Positions 16,051 through 26,693 are shown, counted from the stretch's first letter. The stretch is DNA of 64,000 bases from Alteromonas sp. V450 (GCF_001885075.1 NZ_MODU01000004.1:4325504-4389503); one strand, 5' to 3'. Translations and numbers: made by a program. The notes: generated by a model from the sequence alone, not told the origin.

Positions 16051-17100
16051 CTACTTTCTCGCTTGTGCAAATAATTGGTGAAAAGCATTACTAAGAACTT
16101 GTGAATTGGCATTTGAACGCAGGAGTGTTAACACTTGTCTGCGTAACTTCGGAATTTGCACTAAATCTGAAAAGAACCCTGCGAATAAAGCACCTTGATG
16201 ACCCTCTTTTTCGTCAACATTTGCGGCTTGTTCTAGAAAAGCGCTGAGCAGTAGTGGTTCCATTTGCTCGAAATGGCGGGCTGCGATAACGCTCAAAATA
16301 TCAAGCCGCTGCGACTTTTCGCCTTTTAATAATTCGAGTAGTTTGTTATTGATGATCGGGTTAAAGGTACCGTCTGATGTTCCTCTTAGCGCCGCCAAGT
16401 TGATGTCATCACTTTTATCAATCTCAATTAAATACGCCGCTAATAAATTTTCAGGCAGAGAAATGCTTTCGCTCATCTCCATCAGGGTGTCAAGAAAAAC
16501 AGCTGAGTAGAGTGAGGTGTTGGTTTTAATCGCCTTTACTAATATATCTTGTTTGGGGTGCTGTCCTAGGCTATGTACAAAGTCTGCCACGCTCTGCATG
16601 GATATTTGCTGCCAGTCAACAAGCTGCGGGGCTTGAATATAGGCCTCGACTTTCTGCGCGTCTTCGCTTAAAGGCTGGTTTAGGGTGCGTTTAACCAATG
16701 CGTTAAACTGCGCAAGCTGCGACTGATTGGGAACAAACGAATAAGGATTGTCAGGCAGAGTTTGTGCATTTTCAGTATCTTCAGCAACAGACTGACCTAG
16801 CGCATCAACAATAATCTCTAAAAAATGATTTCTGGCAGCGGCAACTACCAAACCTTGCTCGTCAAGCGGTAGTTTCACAAACCAAATGTAGTGCTGCGTA
16901 GAAGCATTTTTATTCCAAAAGACGATACCAAACCACGCGTGTTGCTGACGAGGGAAGGGCGCGTAAGCAGTGCCATTTTCTATTTCTAGAAAGGTTTGGC
17001 TATCTGTGGGTTCAAGACGACGACCTAAATCAAAAACTTGATATTCAGTGCCTGCTTGTAACAAAAACTCGCTGATAGAATTGATACTGTTAGCGCTCAT
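16051..17100 (-). CDS. DUF3549 family protein
   Basis: 349-aa soluble protein. The N-terminus SISEFLLQAGTEYQVFDLGRRLEP is the DUF3549 hallmark, split here by a short turn, followed by FLEIENGTAYAPFPRQQHAWFGIVFW (also in two parts). The C-terminal half is a string of helices that looks HEAT/ARM-like (ILSVIAARHFEQMEPLL and similar). No signal peptide, membrane segment or catalytic motif is visible. It is divergent from yqcC and coupled to the DUF3301 gene. Function unknown. Confidence 0.87.
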   Translation of the reverse strand: MSANSINSISEFLLQAGTEYQVFDLGRRLEPTDSQTFLEIENGTAYAPFPRQQHAWFGIVFWNKNASTQHYIWFVKLPLDEQGLVVAAARNHFLEIIVDALGQSVAEDTENAQTLPDNPYSFVPNQSQLAQFNALVKRTLNQPLSEDAQKVEAYIQAPQLVDWQQISMQSVADFVHSLGQHPKQDILVKAIKTNTSLYSAVFLDTLMEMSESISLPENLLAAYLIEIDKSDDINLAALRGTSDGTFNPIINNKLLELLKGEKSQRLDILSVIAARHFEQMEPLLLSAFLEQAANVDEKEGHQGALFAGFFSDLVQIPKLRRQVLTLLRSNANSQVLSNAFHQLFAQARK

Positions 17101-17306
17101 AACTCATTCCAAAATACTGCTTTAACCAAAATTTGCCAGGCTGTCACATCTATTAAGGGGAGCAAGTCGATGAGATACCGCCAACAAAGTCAGATAATGG
17201 TATCACAGCAACAGAATTTCAACGATAAGGCAGGCAGACTTATGTTGACCTTTTGCCCCTGATATACTGCGCGCTTCGAAATAGAAGTGTTTTTTACGGA
17301 GTTGCT

Positions 17307-17651
17307 GTGAGTAAAGTGAATAGTGTCTGTCATATTGCACTTGGTAGGGCATTAGAGCAGTTAGAAACTGCTATGAAACAAGAGGGTGTTTGGCCTAAGA
17401 AAATGCCTTCTGAGCAAGAACTCAAAAATGCCATGGAAAGCTCAGTTCCTTTTGCAGTCGGCTGTTTAGCGTTTGAGAGTTGGTTGGCTTTTATTTTTAT
17501 CCCCAAAATGCGCATTTTGTTAACGCAGGAAAAGCCTTTACCGCCCATGCAAATTACGCCTGCAGCAGAAATATACCTATCATCGGCGCACCAGCGCACT
17601 CTTTCCCAGCTACAAATCATTGATAACATTACCAATGAAGACATTGGGTGA
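17307..17651 (+). CDS. yqcC: YqcC family protein
   Basis: Small (114 aa) all-helical protein of the YqcC/DUF446 family. GTG at 17307 is chosen as start because ACGGAG precedes it and the family begins close to the ALGRALEQLETAMKQEGVW helix. Other family marks are the short W-P-x-x-x-P motif, PFAVGCLAFESWLAFIFIPKM (two parts) and LPPMQITPAAEIYL. It stands before truC and yqcA as in E. coli. Function unknown; the linkage suggests a role with tRNA modification. Confidence 0.88.
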   Translation: MSKVNSVCHIALGRALEQLETAMKQEGVWPKKMPSEQELKNAMESSVPFAVGCLAFESWLAFIFIPKMRILLTQEKPLPPMQITPAAEIYLSSAHQRTLSQLQIIDNITNEDIG

Positions 17652-17698
17652 ACAAGCACAACGCACAATGCAGAACGATTTAAAAAGGCCAATTAACT

Positions 17699-18484
17699 GT
17701 GTATTCAGATGAGCAAATAATAGGAAAGGTAGGCGACGGTGAGAAAGATAGTGTTAACGCTCTTCATTTACCCGTGTTGTATCAAGATGAACATATCATA
17801 GCAATCGAGAAGCCGCCGGGTTTGCTTGTGCACAGAAGTCCAATTGATAAGCATGAAACTGTGTTTGCCGTGCAGACATTGAGAGATCAAATTGGCCAGC
17901 ACGTATACCCAGCTCACCGATTAGACCGACCCACATCAGGTGTGCTGGTGTTTAGCTTTAGCTCAGAAATTGCAGCAAAGCTTGGGCAGCAGATGATGGA
18001 CAAGCAGGTTGTAAAAACGTATCACGCTATAGTTCGCGGTTTTGTGCATCACACAGGGTATATCGATTACGCCCTAAAATACCGCTACGACAAAATTGCC
18101 GACAAGCATAAGCGCCCGCAGCAGCCGCCACAACCTGCATCAACTATGTATGAGTCAGTAGCAAAGTTCGAAGTGCCTGAGCCTGTGGGCAAATACCAAA
18201 GTGCACGATATTCGCTCGTTAAGCTTTCTCCTAGTACCGGTCGCAAGCATCAGCTTCGTAGACACATGGTCCACATTCGTCACCCTATTATTGGCGACAC
18301 AACCCACGGTGACGGCAAACAAAACAAATTCGCTAAGCAGCACTTTAATTTTAATAATTTGGCCTTAAGTTGTACTCATATGGGTTTTTCTCATCCTGTC
18401 ACTGGAAAGTGGGTAACGATTAATTCACAGATGCACAGTGAAATGCGACTATGGCTCGAAAAATTAGCGCCGTTCTGTGTTTAG
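17699..18484 (+). CDS. truC: tRNA pseudouridine(65) synthase TruC
   Basis: Converts U65 of tRNA-Ile and tRNA-Asp to pseudouridine. The 261-aa length fits E. coli TruC (260). The RluA-family catalytic motif HRLDRPTSG (about residues 78-86), with the catalytic Asp, is present. LLVHRSPID near residue 42 and LSPSTGRKHQLRRHMVHIRHP (in two parts) near 180 are typical of the TruC branch. The start is GTG at 17699, 48 bp after yqcC. Forms a conserved yqcC-truC-yqcA set. Confidence 0.94.
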   Translation: MYSDEQIIGKVGDGEKDSVNALHLPVLYQDEHIIAIEKPPGLLVHRSPIDKHETVFAVQTLRDQIGQHVYPAHRLDRPTSGVLVFSFSSEIAAKLGQQMMDKQVVKTYHAIVRGFVHHTGYIDYALKYRYDKIADKHKRPQQPPQPASTMYESVAKFEVPEPVGKYQSARYSLVKLSPSTGRKHQLRRHMVHIRHPIIGDTTHGDGKQNKFAKQHFNFNNLALSCTHMGFSHPVTGKWVTINSQMHSEMRLWLEKLAPFCV

Positions 18485-18550
18485 GTTGATAAAATAGTGA
18501 GAATTTCCGCCTGTCGACTAAGGCGACAATCATTGGTTTAAGAGGTAAAA

Positions 18551-19000
18551 ATGGCAACATTGAAAATTATTGCGGGTACAGTTTACGGCAACGCGCAACA
18601 CGTAGCTGAGCAGGTGGAAGAGAACTTAGCTGAACAGGGCGTAGATTGCTCACTGGAAAGCGACCCTTCGGTGGCAGATTTCACTGATGCAGACGCACTT
18701 CTAATTATCACTTCTACAACGGGGCAGGGCGATGTGCCACCTAACTTAGAGTTTGTGTTTTCAGATTTGAAAGACGAATCGCCTGTGTTAAGCGGCAAGC
18801 CATTCGCTGTGGCTGCGCTTGGCGATAGTAGCTATGGAGAAAGTTTCTGTGGTGCAGGAAAACAGTTTCATACGTTGCTTACCGAACTACAAGGTAACGC
18901 CGTTGCCGATATGTTAGAAGTTGACGCGATTGAAACTCTAGAGCCTGAAAAAGACGTTGTAGAGTGGGTCAATACCATTAAAGATAAGCTGTTGGCTTAA
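18551..19000 (+). CDS. yqcA: Flavodoxin YqcA
   Basis: 149-aa short-chain flavodoxin. The FMN-phosphate loop is GTVYGNAQHVAE (about residues 9-20), which differs slightly from the canonical T-x-T-G-x-T. TSTTGQGDVPPN (about 58-69) and ALGDSSYGESFCGAGKQF (about 94-111) form the isoalloxazine-binding loops. It is an electron carrier of the MioC/YqcA group. AAGAGGT precedes the ATG. It ends with a terminator, closing the yqcC-truC-yqcA unit. Confidence 0.92.
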   Translation: MATLKIIAGTVYGNAQHVAEQVEENLAEQGVDCSLESDPSVADFTDADALLIITSTTGQGDVPPNLEFVFSDLKDESPVLSGKPFAVAALGDSSYGESFCGAGKQFHTLLTELQGNAVADMLEVDAIETLEPEKDVVEWVNTIKDKLLA

Positions 19001-19028
19001 GTTTTAGACATGTTGTGATTAGCAAAAG

Positions 19029-19053
19029 AAAGAGGCGCATAAGCGCCTCTTTT
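19029..19053 (+). terminator. Intrinsic terminator after yqcA
   Basis: AGAGGCGC (19031-19038), ATAA loop, GCGCCTCT (19043-19050), TTT. The preceding A-run would also let it work on the minus strand beyond dapD. Confidence 0.85.
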
Positions 19054-19130
19054 AGTTTGTGATTCTTTTAGCATTTGGCTCGGCTAATTGAAATTAACCT
19101 GAGCCGTTAGCAATACGCCTGAAATAATGT

Positions 19131-19955
19131 TTATTCCACGCCGCGAAGTAGCGCGTTGATACCTACTTTCGCGCGTGTCTTCGCATCTACTTTCTTCACG
19201 ATAATAGCGGCGTAAAGGCTGTATTTACCATCTGCGCTTGGCAGGTTGCCCGCCACGACTACTGAACCTGCTGGTACGCGGCCATAGTGAACTTCACCGG
19301 TTTCGCGGTCATAAATACGAGTGCTCTGACCGATGTAAACGCCCATTGAAATAACAGAACCTTCTTCAACAATCACGCCTTCTACTATTTCAGAACGCGC
19401 GCCGATAAAGCAGTTATCTTCAATAATGGTAGGGTTTGCTTGAAGCGGTTCTAATACACCACCAATGCCCACACCACCTGAAAGGTGAACATTCTTACCA
19501 ATTTGCGCACACGAGCCTACCGTCGCCCATGTATCAACCATAGTGCCTTCGTCTACAAACGCACCAATGTTTACGTAAGAAGGCATAACAACCGCGTTCT
19601 TGCCTACGAATGTACCGGTACGCACCGCTGCTGGTGGAACAATACGCGCGCCGTCGGCCGCAAACTGTTCAGCCGTATAGTTTGTGTACTTAAGCGGTAC
19701 TTTGTCATAAAACTTACTTTCAGCGCCTTCAATTACATCGTTATTGTGAAGGCGGAAGAAAAGTAAAACCGCTTTTTTAAGCCATTGATGGACTACCCAT
19801 TCGCCAGCAATTTTTTCAGCAACGCGCGCTTTACCCGTATTTAAAAGGTCAATAGCTTGTGCTACTGCATCTCTTACTTCATCGGGTGCCGATGAGGGGC
19901 TAATGCTATCGCGATTTTCGAAGGCGTCTTCAATGATGGCTTTCAATTCATTCAT
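19131..19955 (-). CDS. dapD: 2,3,4,5-tetrahydropyridine-2,6-dicarboxylate N-succinyltransferase
   Basis: Succinylates tetrahydrodipicolinate in the lysine/diaminopimelate pathway, using succinyl-CoA. The 274-aa length equals E. coli DapD. The C-terminal two thirds form a left-handed parallel beta helix: hexapeptide repeats such as [19 protein letters not shown] and [20 protein letters not shown]. The N-terminal helical domain ([16 protein letters not shown]) is typical. It overlaps the end of glnD by 4 bp, so it is translationally coupled, as often seen in the map/glnD/dapD neighbourhood. Confidence 0.97.
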   Translation of the reverse strand: MNELKAIIEDAFENRDSISPSSAPDEVRDAVAQAIDLLNTGKARVAEKIAGEWVVHQWLKKAVLLFFRLHNNDVIEGAESKFYDKVPLKYTNYTAEQFAADGARIVPPAAVRTGTFVGKNAVVMPSYVNIGAFVDEGTMVDTWATVGSCAQIGKNVHLSGGVGIGGVLEPLQANPTIIEDNCFIGARSEIVEGVIVEEGSVISMGVYIGQSTRIYDRETGEVHYGRVPAGSVVVAGNLPSADGKYSLYAAIIVKKVDAKTRAKVGINALLRGVE

Positions 19956-22603
19956 GGTATTGTGATATCTTCAAGTTGGTCGAGTTTAAACAGGATCCGC
20001 TTTTTAAGGCTTACCTGCTGTTCTTGGGTTAATGCTTTGCCAGCCTCATTGCTGACGATAAAAATATCTTCAGCTCGCTCGCCTATAGTGGCAATTTTCG
20101 CAAGCTTCAGCGTCATGTTTGTATCAACGAATGCATGGCCAATTTTAGCTAAAATACCTGGAGCGTCCAGAGCTTCTAACTCAATGAGTGTAGCTTCATC
20201 GTTGATATTAAAAAATCGCACCTTGGTAGGTACGTCGAGTTGTTTCATCTGTCGAGGTAGTTTTCGTTTATTTTCGTGCGAACGCCCAGGTTTTTCAAGT
20301 TGAGCGGAAATAGCATTCTCAATAGATAGGATACGAGATTCAGAGCTTATACGACTGCCGTCGTTTTCAAGAATAAGCATGCTGTCGAACACATAACCGT
20401 CTCTGGTAACGGTAACGTGGGCGTCGTGAATTGAACAGTTGCGACTGTCTAATACTGAAGCGACTTGCGCAAACAAGGCTTTTCTGTCTTTGCCGTAAAC
20501 AAACACTTCTGTGCCGCCTTTTGCACTATTATCATTAGCCTTAACTAACAAGCCATTATGCTCAGGTGTAAGCCATTCATTCTGCGCTTTTATAATTTCA
20601 TCCGTATGCCAGGCAATTTGTGTCGGCTTGAAGCGAACGAAGTAGTCATCGTCGAGACGGGCCCATAGAGCATCAATTGCAACTGGGTCGATAGCACGTT
20701 CTTGCAATATTTGTCTTGCCTGATGTTTGTGAGTGGTTACTCGCTCGTTTAGCGTAACTTGGCATTGAAGTCCATTGTCTAACGCCTTTTGCGTCATTAA
20801 ATACAATTCGCGAAGCAATGACGCTTTCCAATCGTTCCACAGATTGTCATTGGTAGCGCGAATATCGGCAAGGGTTAGCGTATAAAGCAAGTTCAGATGA
20901 TTATGGCTTCTCACTGCGCCAGCAAACTCACTGATAACGTCAGGGTCGTAAATGTCACGGCGTTGTGCTACCACTGACATTAACAGGTGATTTTCCACAA
21001 GCCATGCAATCATTTCAGCATCATCATTCGGTACATCATGTTGCTGGCAAAATTTTGCTACATCTTGAGCGCCTAAGGTAGAGTGATCACCGTTTCTACC
21101 TTTAGCAATATCATGGAAAATGGCCGCGATATAAAGCACTTCTGGTTTATCGAGGTTTCTGCAAATTCTGCCGCAGCGCGGGAAGTCTTTATTCGCTTTT
21201 GAAAAAAAGTAATTCACATGTTTCACCAATCGGTGAGTGTGTTCGTCCACGGTGTAAGCGTGAAACAGGTCGAACTGCATCATACCTACAATTGCGTCCC
21301 ATTCGGGGAGGTAAGCTTGTAAGATGCCGTACTGATGCATGATGTCCCATGCGAAATCAAAAAATTCAGGCTGTTTCATCAAGCGCATAAATTTTTCGCG
21401 GCACAGCGGGCGCTCTACATAATATTGCGCTTCAAAAGCGCGGTGAGCGTTACGCAATTGGCGAATGCAAATCGTACTGAGGCCTTGTACTTCTGGTGTG
21501 TTGGCCACCAGATGCAGAAAGTCTAATATAGCTTCGGGCGATGAAAAAACGGTTTCATGTCGTGGCGAAATCATGTTGTCTAGCAGCTCGAAGTCTTCAT
21601 TTATGATCACGCTTTTCTGGACGCTTTGATTCAGCATGTCATATTTGAAACGCTGAAGTAGCATTTGATTCAGTTCAGACACCCGTGCCACGGTGCGGAA
21701 AAAGTCACGCATCATTTTCTCAACGGACGATTTGCCTTCTTCACCATAACCCATCATTTTTGCAACGTCGGGTTGGTAATCGAATAGCAGGCGATTTTCG
21801 CTTCTTCCTGCAACTAAATGAAGTGCACAACGCATTTTCCAAAGGTGCATGCGACAGGCGATTAATTCACTGTGTTCTTGTTCGGTAAAGTAGCCATGGC
21901 CTACTAAATTCCAGCCGTCGTACTCTTTAAAGTGCTTTTTCGCTACCCAACCAATAGATTGAATGTCGCGCAAACACCCTGGGTTTTCTTTGATATTAGG
22001 TTCAAGGTTGTAGGCGGTACCGTTGAATTTTGCATGACGCTTTTTTTGTTCGTCATATTTGGCTGAGAAAAATGCTTTGCTTGACCATGAATTTCGACCG
22101 TTAACTTCATCCCACAGTTTATCGAAAGTGGCTTCACTACCGCAAAGTAATCGGCTTTCAACTAAGTTGGTCGCAATCGTAATGTCGTCCTTTGCTAACT
22201 TAACCGTTTCCTTGATGGTGCGAACTGATTGCCCTACATCGAGCTTGATGTCCCAGAGTAGCGTGATGAACAAACTAATTTTTTCTTGGACTTCTGGTTT
22301 AAGTGTTTTTTTACTCACTATGAGCAAATCTATATCTGAGTGAGGCTGCAAATGACCACGGCCGTACCCACCAACGGCACACAGTGAAAGTTCGCTTACC
22401 GTATCTAGCCCAAACAATTGCCACAGGTGATTTAATAATGCATCAACAAACTGCGCTCTACCGGTAACGAGTTGATTTACCGGCGTTGAGTCAAACGACG
22501 CGTTAATCCAAGCGTAGCTTTCTTCAACACAGGCTTTTATTGAAGAGAGTTCATCTACTGAACTAATGGTATCGATTTTTTTTATTAGTGATTGCAGCGT
22601 CAA
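19952..22603 (-). CDS. glnD: [Protein-PII] uridylyltransferase/uridylyl-removing enzyme
   Basis: Nitrogen sensor that uridylylates and de-uridylylates PII proteins in response to glutamine. The 883-aa protein has the full domain series: nucleotidyltransferase ([18 protein letters not shown], about 78-95), the linker, an HD domain ([20 protein letters not shown], near 510-530), and two C-terminal ACT domains (one starting [22 protein letters not shown] in two parts, the second at [20 protein letters not shown]). The start is TTG at 22603, chosen because GAAGGTG lies at the right distance; no in-frame ATG is near. It is divergent from nothing close and is coupled to dapD. Confidence 0.97.
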   Translation of the reverse strand: MTLQSLIKKIDTISSVDELSSIKACVEESYAWINASFDSTPVNQLVTGRAQFVDALLNHLWQLFGLDTVSELSLCAVGGYGRGHLQPHSDIDLLIVSKKTLKPEVQEKISLFITLLWDIKLDVGQSVRTIKETVKLAKDDITIATNLVESRLLCGSEATFDKLWDEVNGRNSWSSKAFFSAKYDEQKKRHAKFNGTAYNLEPNIKENPGCLRDIQSIGWVAKKHFKEYDGWNLVGHGYFTEQEHSELIACRMHLWKMRCALHLVAGRSENRLLFDYQPDVAKMMGYGEEGKSSVEKMMRDFFRTVARVSELNQMLLQRFKYDMLNQSVQKSVIINEDFELLDNMISPRHETVFSSPEAILDFLHLVANTPEVQGLSTICIRQLRNAHRAFEAQYYVERPLCREKFMRLMKQPEFFDFAWDIMHQYGILQAYLPEWDAIVGMMQFDLFHAYTVDEHTHRLVKHVNYFFSKANKDFPRCGRICRNLDKPEVLYIAAIFHDIAKGRNGDHSTLGAQDVAKFCQQHDVPNDDAEMIAWLVENHLLMSVVAQRRDIYDPDVISEFAGAVRSHNHLNLLYTLTLADIRATNDNLWNDWKASLLRELYLMTQKALDNGLQCQVTLNERVTTHKHQARQILQERAIDPVAIDALWARLDDDYFVRFKPTQIAWHTDEIIKAQNEWLTPEHNGLLVKANDNSAKGGTEVFVYGKDRKALFAQVASVLDSRNCSIHDAHVTVTRDGYVFDSMLILENDGSRISSESRILSIENAISAQLEKPGRSHENKRKLPRQMKQLDVPTKVRFFNINDEATLIELEALDAPGILAKIGHAFVDTNMTLKLAKIATIGERAEDIFIVSNEAGKALTQEQQVSLKKRILFKLDQLEDITIP

Positions 22604-22790
22604 AGTGCACCTTCAAATAGACTTCTTTTTGAACGATAGGAAAGATACCATGAAACGAGGAAGGATCGCAGTAGAGAAAAGGACGTAATTTATGAATAAT
22701 CTAGGTTTTTTTGTGAATATTTATGGGATTTTGTTATAGCGATGTAGCAGGAGCGACGACAAGGTGAACGTCGCTCCTTGAAGGTGTGCG

Positions 22791-23585
22791 TTAGCTGTGT
22801 GATATCACCCTATCAATCGTCTCTTCATCACGAAGCGTGAGAATTTCTACACCAGTCTCAGTCACCAAGAGGGTATGTTCCCATTGCGCGCTTAAACTTC
22901 TGTCTTTAGTGACTACAGTCCACTGATCAGGCAGCACTTTTGAATAGCGCTTACCTGCGTTAACCATGGGCTCGATTGTGAAGCACATACCTGGTTCTAG
23001 TACATCACCGGTGCCTGGCTTACCATAATGGACAATTTGCGGCTCCTCGTGAAAGCTGGCACCAATACCGTGGCCACAGTATTCACGAACAATTGAATAG
23101 TTATGCGCCTCTGCGTGAGTTTGACAAATATGGCCAATATCACCAAGACGCATGCCTGGCTTAACTTGCTTAATTGCTTTGTATAAGCATTCTTGGGTTA
23201 CGCGAATTAGGCGATCAGCAAGAATAGAGGGCTTGCCTACCACGAACATTTTCGAAGTGTCGCCATGATAACCGTCTTTGATAACGGTAACATCAATATT
23301 GATGATGTCACCGTCTTTCAGTTTCTTATCAGAAGGAATACCGTGACAAATGCAATGGTTTACTGATGTGCAAATAGACTTTGGAAAAGGCGGGTGGCCA
23401 TAATTTAACGGTGCGGGTACCGCTTTTTGCTCGTTGACGATGTAGTCGTGGCAAATAGTATTAAGCTCATCAGTGGTAACGCCTTTTTTTACGTAAGGCC
23501 CTATCATAGTGAGTACTTCGGCAGCCAGTTTGCCGGCTATGCGCATTTTTTCGATTTCTTCTGGGGTTTTGATTATAGCTGTCAC
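22791..23585 (-). CDS. map: Methionine aminopeptidase type I
   Basis: Removes the N-terminal Met from new proteins. Start set at GTG 23585 (264 aa, close to E. coli Map), because GAGAGG lies just upstream and the protein then begins TAIIKTPEEIEKMRIAGKL. All five metal ligands are visible in order: Asp in GDIINIDVTV, Asp in GYHGDTSKMF, His in GHGIGASFHEEP, Glu in FTIEPMVNAG and Glu in SAQWEHTLLVT. It is divergent from rpsB, the standard gammaproteobacterial order. Confidence 0.97.
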   Translation of the reverse strand: MTAIIKTPEEIEKMRIAGKLAAEVLTMIGPYVKKGVTTDELNTICHDYIVNEQKAVPAPLNYGHPPFPKSICTSVNHCICHGIPSDKKLKDGDIINIDVTVIKDGYHGDTSKMFVVGKPSILADRLIRVTQECLYKAIKQVKPGMRLGDIGHICQTHAEAHNYSIVREYCGHGIGASFHEEPQIVHYGKPGTGDVLEPGMCFTIEPMVNAGKRYSKVLPDQWTVVTKDRSLSAQWEHTLLVTETGVEILTLRDEETIDRVISHS

Positions 23586-23787
23586 AGCGCCTCTCAAATC
23601 GTTTGAAACTAGTTTGATGAAGAATTTAATTTACTTACGCAGTATAACACTATTCAGGTCAATCTTGGTAAGGTGCTGATATTAAATGACTTTGTTTAAG
23701 GTTTTTGCGATAGGCATCAACTGCATTGAGTAGCTTGATTTCCCTTTTTGTGAACGAGGTTACTTATCGCGTTTTTATTCTCAAAAC

Positions 23788-23816
23788 TTGAGGCTGAGAT
23801 GGGATTGTGATATAAA
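23788..23816 (+). promoter_or_regulatory. rpsB promoter with GC-rich discriminator
   Basis: TTGAGG (23788-23793), 17-bp spacer, TATAAA (23811-23816), preceded by TGTGA and followed by GCGCGCGCC. This arrangement (near-extended -10, strongly GC discriminator) is that of stringently controlled ribosomal-protein promoters and closely resembles the conserved rpsB promoter of other gammaproteobacteria. Confidence 0.8.
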
Positions 23817-23823
23817 GCGCGCG

Positions 23824-23996
23824 CCCTGACGGAAAGCTCATTTTGCCACGTGCATTTGGCACCGTTTTAGAGGGTAAATTTATTTTATTAAAACACACAT
23901 ATACCGACACTTCGTATCGGGGTGTTCAGTTCAATTTAGGTTGGTCTGAATCGATACAAGGGGTATATGGAGGCCTAACCCCAAGAGGAAAATAAA
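23824..23996 (+). promoter_or_regulatory. rpsB-tsf 5' leader, candidate S2 autoregulatory site
   Basis: About 173 nt of untranslated leader. Two local hairpins stand out: CCGACAC-TTC-GTATCGG (23904-23920, one mismatch) and GGGGT...ACCCC (23960-23982), just before the AAGAGGAAAA ribosome binding site. In other gammaproteobacteria S2 represses its own operon through the leader; the structures here fit that, but binding is inferred. Confidence 0.55.
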
Positions 23997-24728
23997 ATGG
24001 CTAATGTTTCTATGCGTGACATGCTGAAAGCTGGTGTGCATTTCGGTCACCAAACTCGTTACTGGAACCCAAAGATGAAGCCTTTCATCTTCGGCGCTCG
24101 TAACAAAGTTCATATCATCAACCTTGAAAAAACGGTTCCACTTTTCAACAACGCACTTAACTACCTTTCTGGTGTTGCGTCTAAGAAAGGTAAAATCCTT
24201 TTCGTTGGTACAAAACGCGCAGCTGGTGAAGCAGTTAAAGATGCAGCACTTAAATGCGACCAGTACTACGTAAACAAGCGTTGGTTAGGTGGTATGCTGA
24301 CTAACTGGAAAACAGTACGTCAGTCAATCAAGCGTCTTAAAGACTTAGAGCAGCAAGCTCAAGACGGCACGTTTGAAAAGCTAACTAAAAAAGAAGCACT
24401 TATGCTTCAGCGCGAAATGGACAAGCTTGAAAACAGCCTTGGCGGTATCAAAGACATGGGCGGTCTTCCAGACGCGATCTTTGTTATCGACGCAGATCAC
24501 GAGCACATTGCTGTAACAGAAGCTCGTAACCTAGGTATTCCTGTTGTTGGTGTTGTTGATACTAACTCTAACCCAGACGGTGTTGATTACATCATCCCTG
24601 GTAACGACGATGCTATCCGCGCTATCCAACTTTACTTGGATGCTGCTGCAAACGCTATCAACTCAGGTCGCGAAAGCAACCTTGAAGTACAAGCTGAGCA
24701 AGACGACTTCGTAGAAGCAGCAGAGTAA
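23997..24728 (+). CDS. rpsB: 30S ribosomal protein S2
   Basis: Small-subunit protein S2, 243 aa. The start [27 protein letters not shown] (read in two parts) is the family signature, followed by [17 protein letters not shown] near residue 95 and the C-terminal [17 protein letters not shown]. Codon use is that of a highly expressed gene. AAGAGG precedes the ATG. First gene of rpsB-tsf. Confidence 0.99.
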   Translation: MANVSMRDMLKAGVHFGHQTRYWNPKMKPFIFGARNKVHIINLEKTVPLFNNALNYLSGVASKKGKILFVGTKRAAGEAVKDAALKCDQYYVNKRWLGGMLTNWKTVRQSIKRLKDLEQQAQDGTFEKLTKKEALMLQREMDKLENSLGGIKDMGGLPDAIFVIDADHEHIAVTEARNLGIPVVGVVDTNSNPDGVDYIIPGNDDAIRAIQLYLDAAANAINSGRESNLEVQAEQDDFVEAAE

Positions 24729-24789
24729 TTCTGATTGCTTACTGTCATATCTTAATAATATGGCAGTACTACAATACGAAACGTATTGA

Positions 24790-24812
24790 GAGGGGCGGAA
24801 TCGCCCCTTTTA
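24790..24812 (+). terminator. Attenuator-like hairpin between rpsB and tsf
   Basis: AGGGGCG (24791-24797), GAAT-type loop, CGCCCCTTTT. The T-run is short, so partial termination is likely, giving more S2 than EF-Ts message. Confidence 0.65.
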
Positions 24813-24849
24813 CCTAACGAATTTATATTTAATGCTGAGGAATTGAAAA

Positions 24850-25722
24850 ATGGCAGTGACTGCAGCACTAGTTAAAGAACTGCGCGAACGTACTGGCGCA
24901 GGTATGCTGGATTGTAAAAAAGCCCTGGTTGAAACGGATGGTGACATTGAGTTAGCCATTGAAAACATGCGTAAATCAGGCCAAGCGAAAGCGGCTAAAA
25001 AAGCAGGCCGTATCGCAGCTGAGGGTGTAATCCTTACTAAGGTTGAAGCGGGTCGCGCGACTATGCTTGAACTTAACTGTGAAACTGACTTCGTAGCACG
25101 TGACGAAGGTTTCCTTAAGTTCGGTAACGAGCTTCTAGAAGTAGCAGCAGCTAACAACATCAACGATATCGAAGCACTTAACGACGCAGAGCTTAACGGC
25201 GCTAAAGTAAGTGAAGTGCGTGATGCTCTTGTTGCTAAAATCGGTGAAAACATCTCTCCACGTCGCGTTATCAACGTTGAAGGCGATACATTAGGCGCTT
25301 ACATCCACGGCGGCCGCATTGGTGTTATCTCTATCCTTACTGGCGGTGACGAAGAGCTAGCGAAAGACGTTGCAATGCACGTTGCAGCTGCAAGCCCGCA
25401 GTTCGTTAAGCCTGAAAATGTTCCGGCTGAAGTTGTTGAGAAAGAGAAAGAAATCCAAATCGAAATCGCTATCCAGTCTGGTAAGCCAGCTGATATCGCT
25501 GAGAAAATGGTTGCAGGCCGCATGAAGAAGTTCACTGGTGAAGTGAGCTTAACTGGTCAGCCTTTCGTGAAAGATCCTTCAATCTCTGTAGCTGAACTTC
25601 TTAAGAACAACAGCGCAGACGTAATCAACTTCGTACGTTTCGAAGTAGGTGAAGGTATCGAGAAGAAGACTGAAGACTTCGCTGCTGAAGTAGCTGCTCA
25701 AATGGAAGCTGCTAAGAAATAA
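24850..25722 (+). CDS. tsf: Elongation factor Ts
   Basis: Nucleotide exchange factor for EF-Tu. 290 aa. The N-terminal UBA-like module [20 protein letters not shown] and the [10 protein letters not shown] motif (about 79-88) that contacts EF-Tu are visible. Codon use is strongly biased like rpsB. TGAGGAAT precedes the ATG. Co-transcribed with rpsB through an attenuator-like hairpin, closed by a strong terminator. Confidence 0.99.
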   Translation: MAVTAALVKELRERTGAGMLDCKKALVETDGDIELAIENMRKSGQAKAAKKAGRIAAEGVILTKVEAGRATMLELNCETDFVARDEGFLKFGNELLEVAAANNINDIEALNDAELNGAKVSEVRDALVAKIGENISPRRVINVEGDTLGAYIHGGRIGVISILTGGDEELAKDVAMHVAAASPQFVKPENVPAEVVEKEKEIQIEIAIQSGKPADIAEKMVAGRMKKFTGEVSLTGQPFVKDPSISVAELLKNNSADVINFVRFEVGEGIEKKTEDFAAEVAAQMEAAKK

Positions 25723-25766
25723 TTGAGTGTTTATCTTTTGCATTATGCAATAGTTAGATAAACTAC

Positions 25767-25793
25767 AAAGCACCTCTTAGGAGGTGCTTTTTT
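25767..25793 (+). terminator. Intrinsic terminator after tsf
   Basis: AAAGCACCTC (25767-25776), TTAG loop, GAGGTGCTTT (25781-25790), T-run. Confidence 0.92.
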
Positions 25794-25862
25794 ATAGCTG
25801 AAGACTGTTGGCGGTTGTTATTCATAAATAACAGTGTAAAGCTTGCCAACGTATCAAAAGCG

Positions 25863-25907
25863 TTTTGTCCTATATTTTTTGAATTAACAGAAAAATATAG
25901 GACAAAA
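25863..25907. promoter_or_regulatory. 17-bp perfect inverted repeat upstream of pyrH
   Basis: TTTTGTCCTATATTTTT (25863-25879) and AAAAATATAGGACAAAA (25891-25907) are perfect complements around an 11-nt loop. It sits 25 bp before the pyrH start codon, after the tsf terminator. No T-run follows, so it does not look like a terminator; it could be an operator, or a stem in the pyrH leader RNA. Confidence 0.6.
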
Positions 25908-25932
25908 TGGGTTTACGAGGACATTTCGAACT

Positions 25933-26670
25933 ATGAGTATCACACCAAAATCAGCATACCGTCGCATTCTTTTAAAGCTTAGTGGTGAGGCCTTGATGGG
26001 CGAAGAAGGCTTTGGTATCGATCCTAAAGTCTTAGACAGAATGGCTCAGGAAATTAAGGAACTGGTAGAGCTTGGTGTTCAAGTTGGACTTGTCATCGGT
26101 GGTGGTAATCTTTTTCGTGGCGAAGGCCTAGCGAAAGCGGGAATGAATCGGGTTGTTGGCGATCATATGGGTATGCTTGCTACCGTAATGAATGGGTTGG
26201 CCATGCGCGATGCGCTGCACCGTGCCTTCGTTAACGCTCGTATGATGTCAGCTATTCCGTTAAACGGTGTGTGCGATGCTTACAACTGGGCAGAGGCTAT
26301 CAGTCTCCTCAAGTCAGGCCGTGTTGTTATCTTTTCAGCGGGTACAGGAAACCCTTTCTTCACGACTGACTCTGCAGCTTGCCTTCGCGGCATCGAAATT
26401 GAGGCTGATGCGGTATTAAAGGCCACAAAAGTAGATGGTGTGTATAGCGACGATCCGGTTAAAAACCCAGACGCTACGCTGTATGACGAACTGACATACC
26501 AAGAAGTGCTCGAAAAAGAATTAAAAGTGATGGATTTGTCAGCGTTTACTTTGGCGCGCGATCACAGTTTACCTATCCGCGTGTTCAACATGAATAAGCC
26601 TGGTTGCTTAAAGCGTGTTGTGATGGGCGAAAAAGAAGGCACTGTTATTCGCCACGCTGACAACGGTTAA
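25933..26670 (+). CDS. pyrH: UMP kinase
   Basis: Phosphorylates UMP to UDP. 245 aa, amino-acid-kinase fold: [19 protein letters not shown] (about 12-30), [10 protein letters not shown] (about 55-64), and [16 protein letters not shown] (about 138-153). ACGAGGAC precedes the ATG. Follows tsf in the usual order and leads pyrH-frr-uppS-cdsA-dxr-rseP. A long inverted repeat sits in its leader. Confidence 0.98.
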   Translation: MSITPKSAYRRILLKLSGEALMGEEGFGIDPKVLDRMAQEIKELVELGVQVGLVIGGGNLFRGEGLAKAGMNRVVGDHMGMLATVMNGLAMRDALHRAFVNARMMSAIPLNGVCDAYNWAEAISLLKSGRVVIFSAGTGNPFFTTDSAACLRGIEIEADAVLKATKVDGVYSDDPVKNPDATLYDELTYQEVLEKELKVMDLSAFTLARDHSLPIRVFNMNKPGCLKRVVMGEKEGTVIRHADNG

Positions 26671-26693
26671 TTAAGAACAATAGGATACAAATC

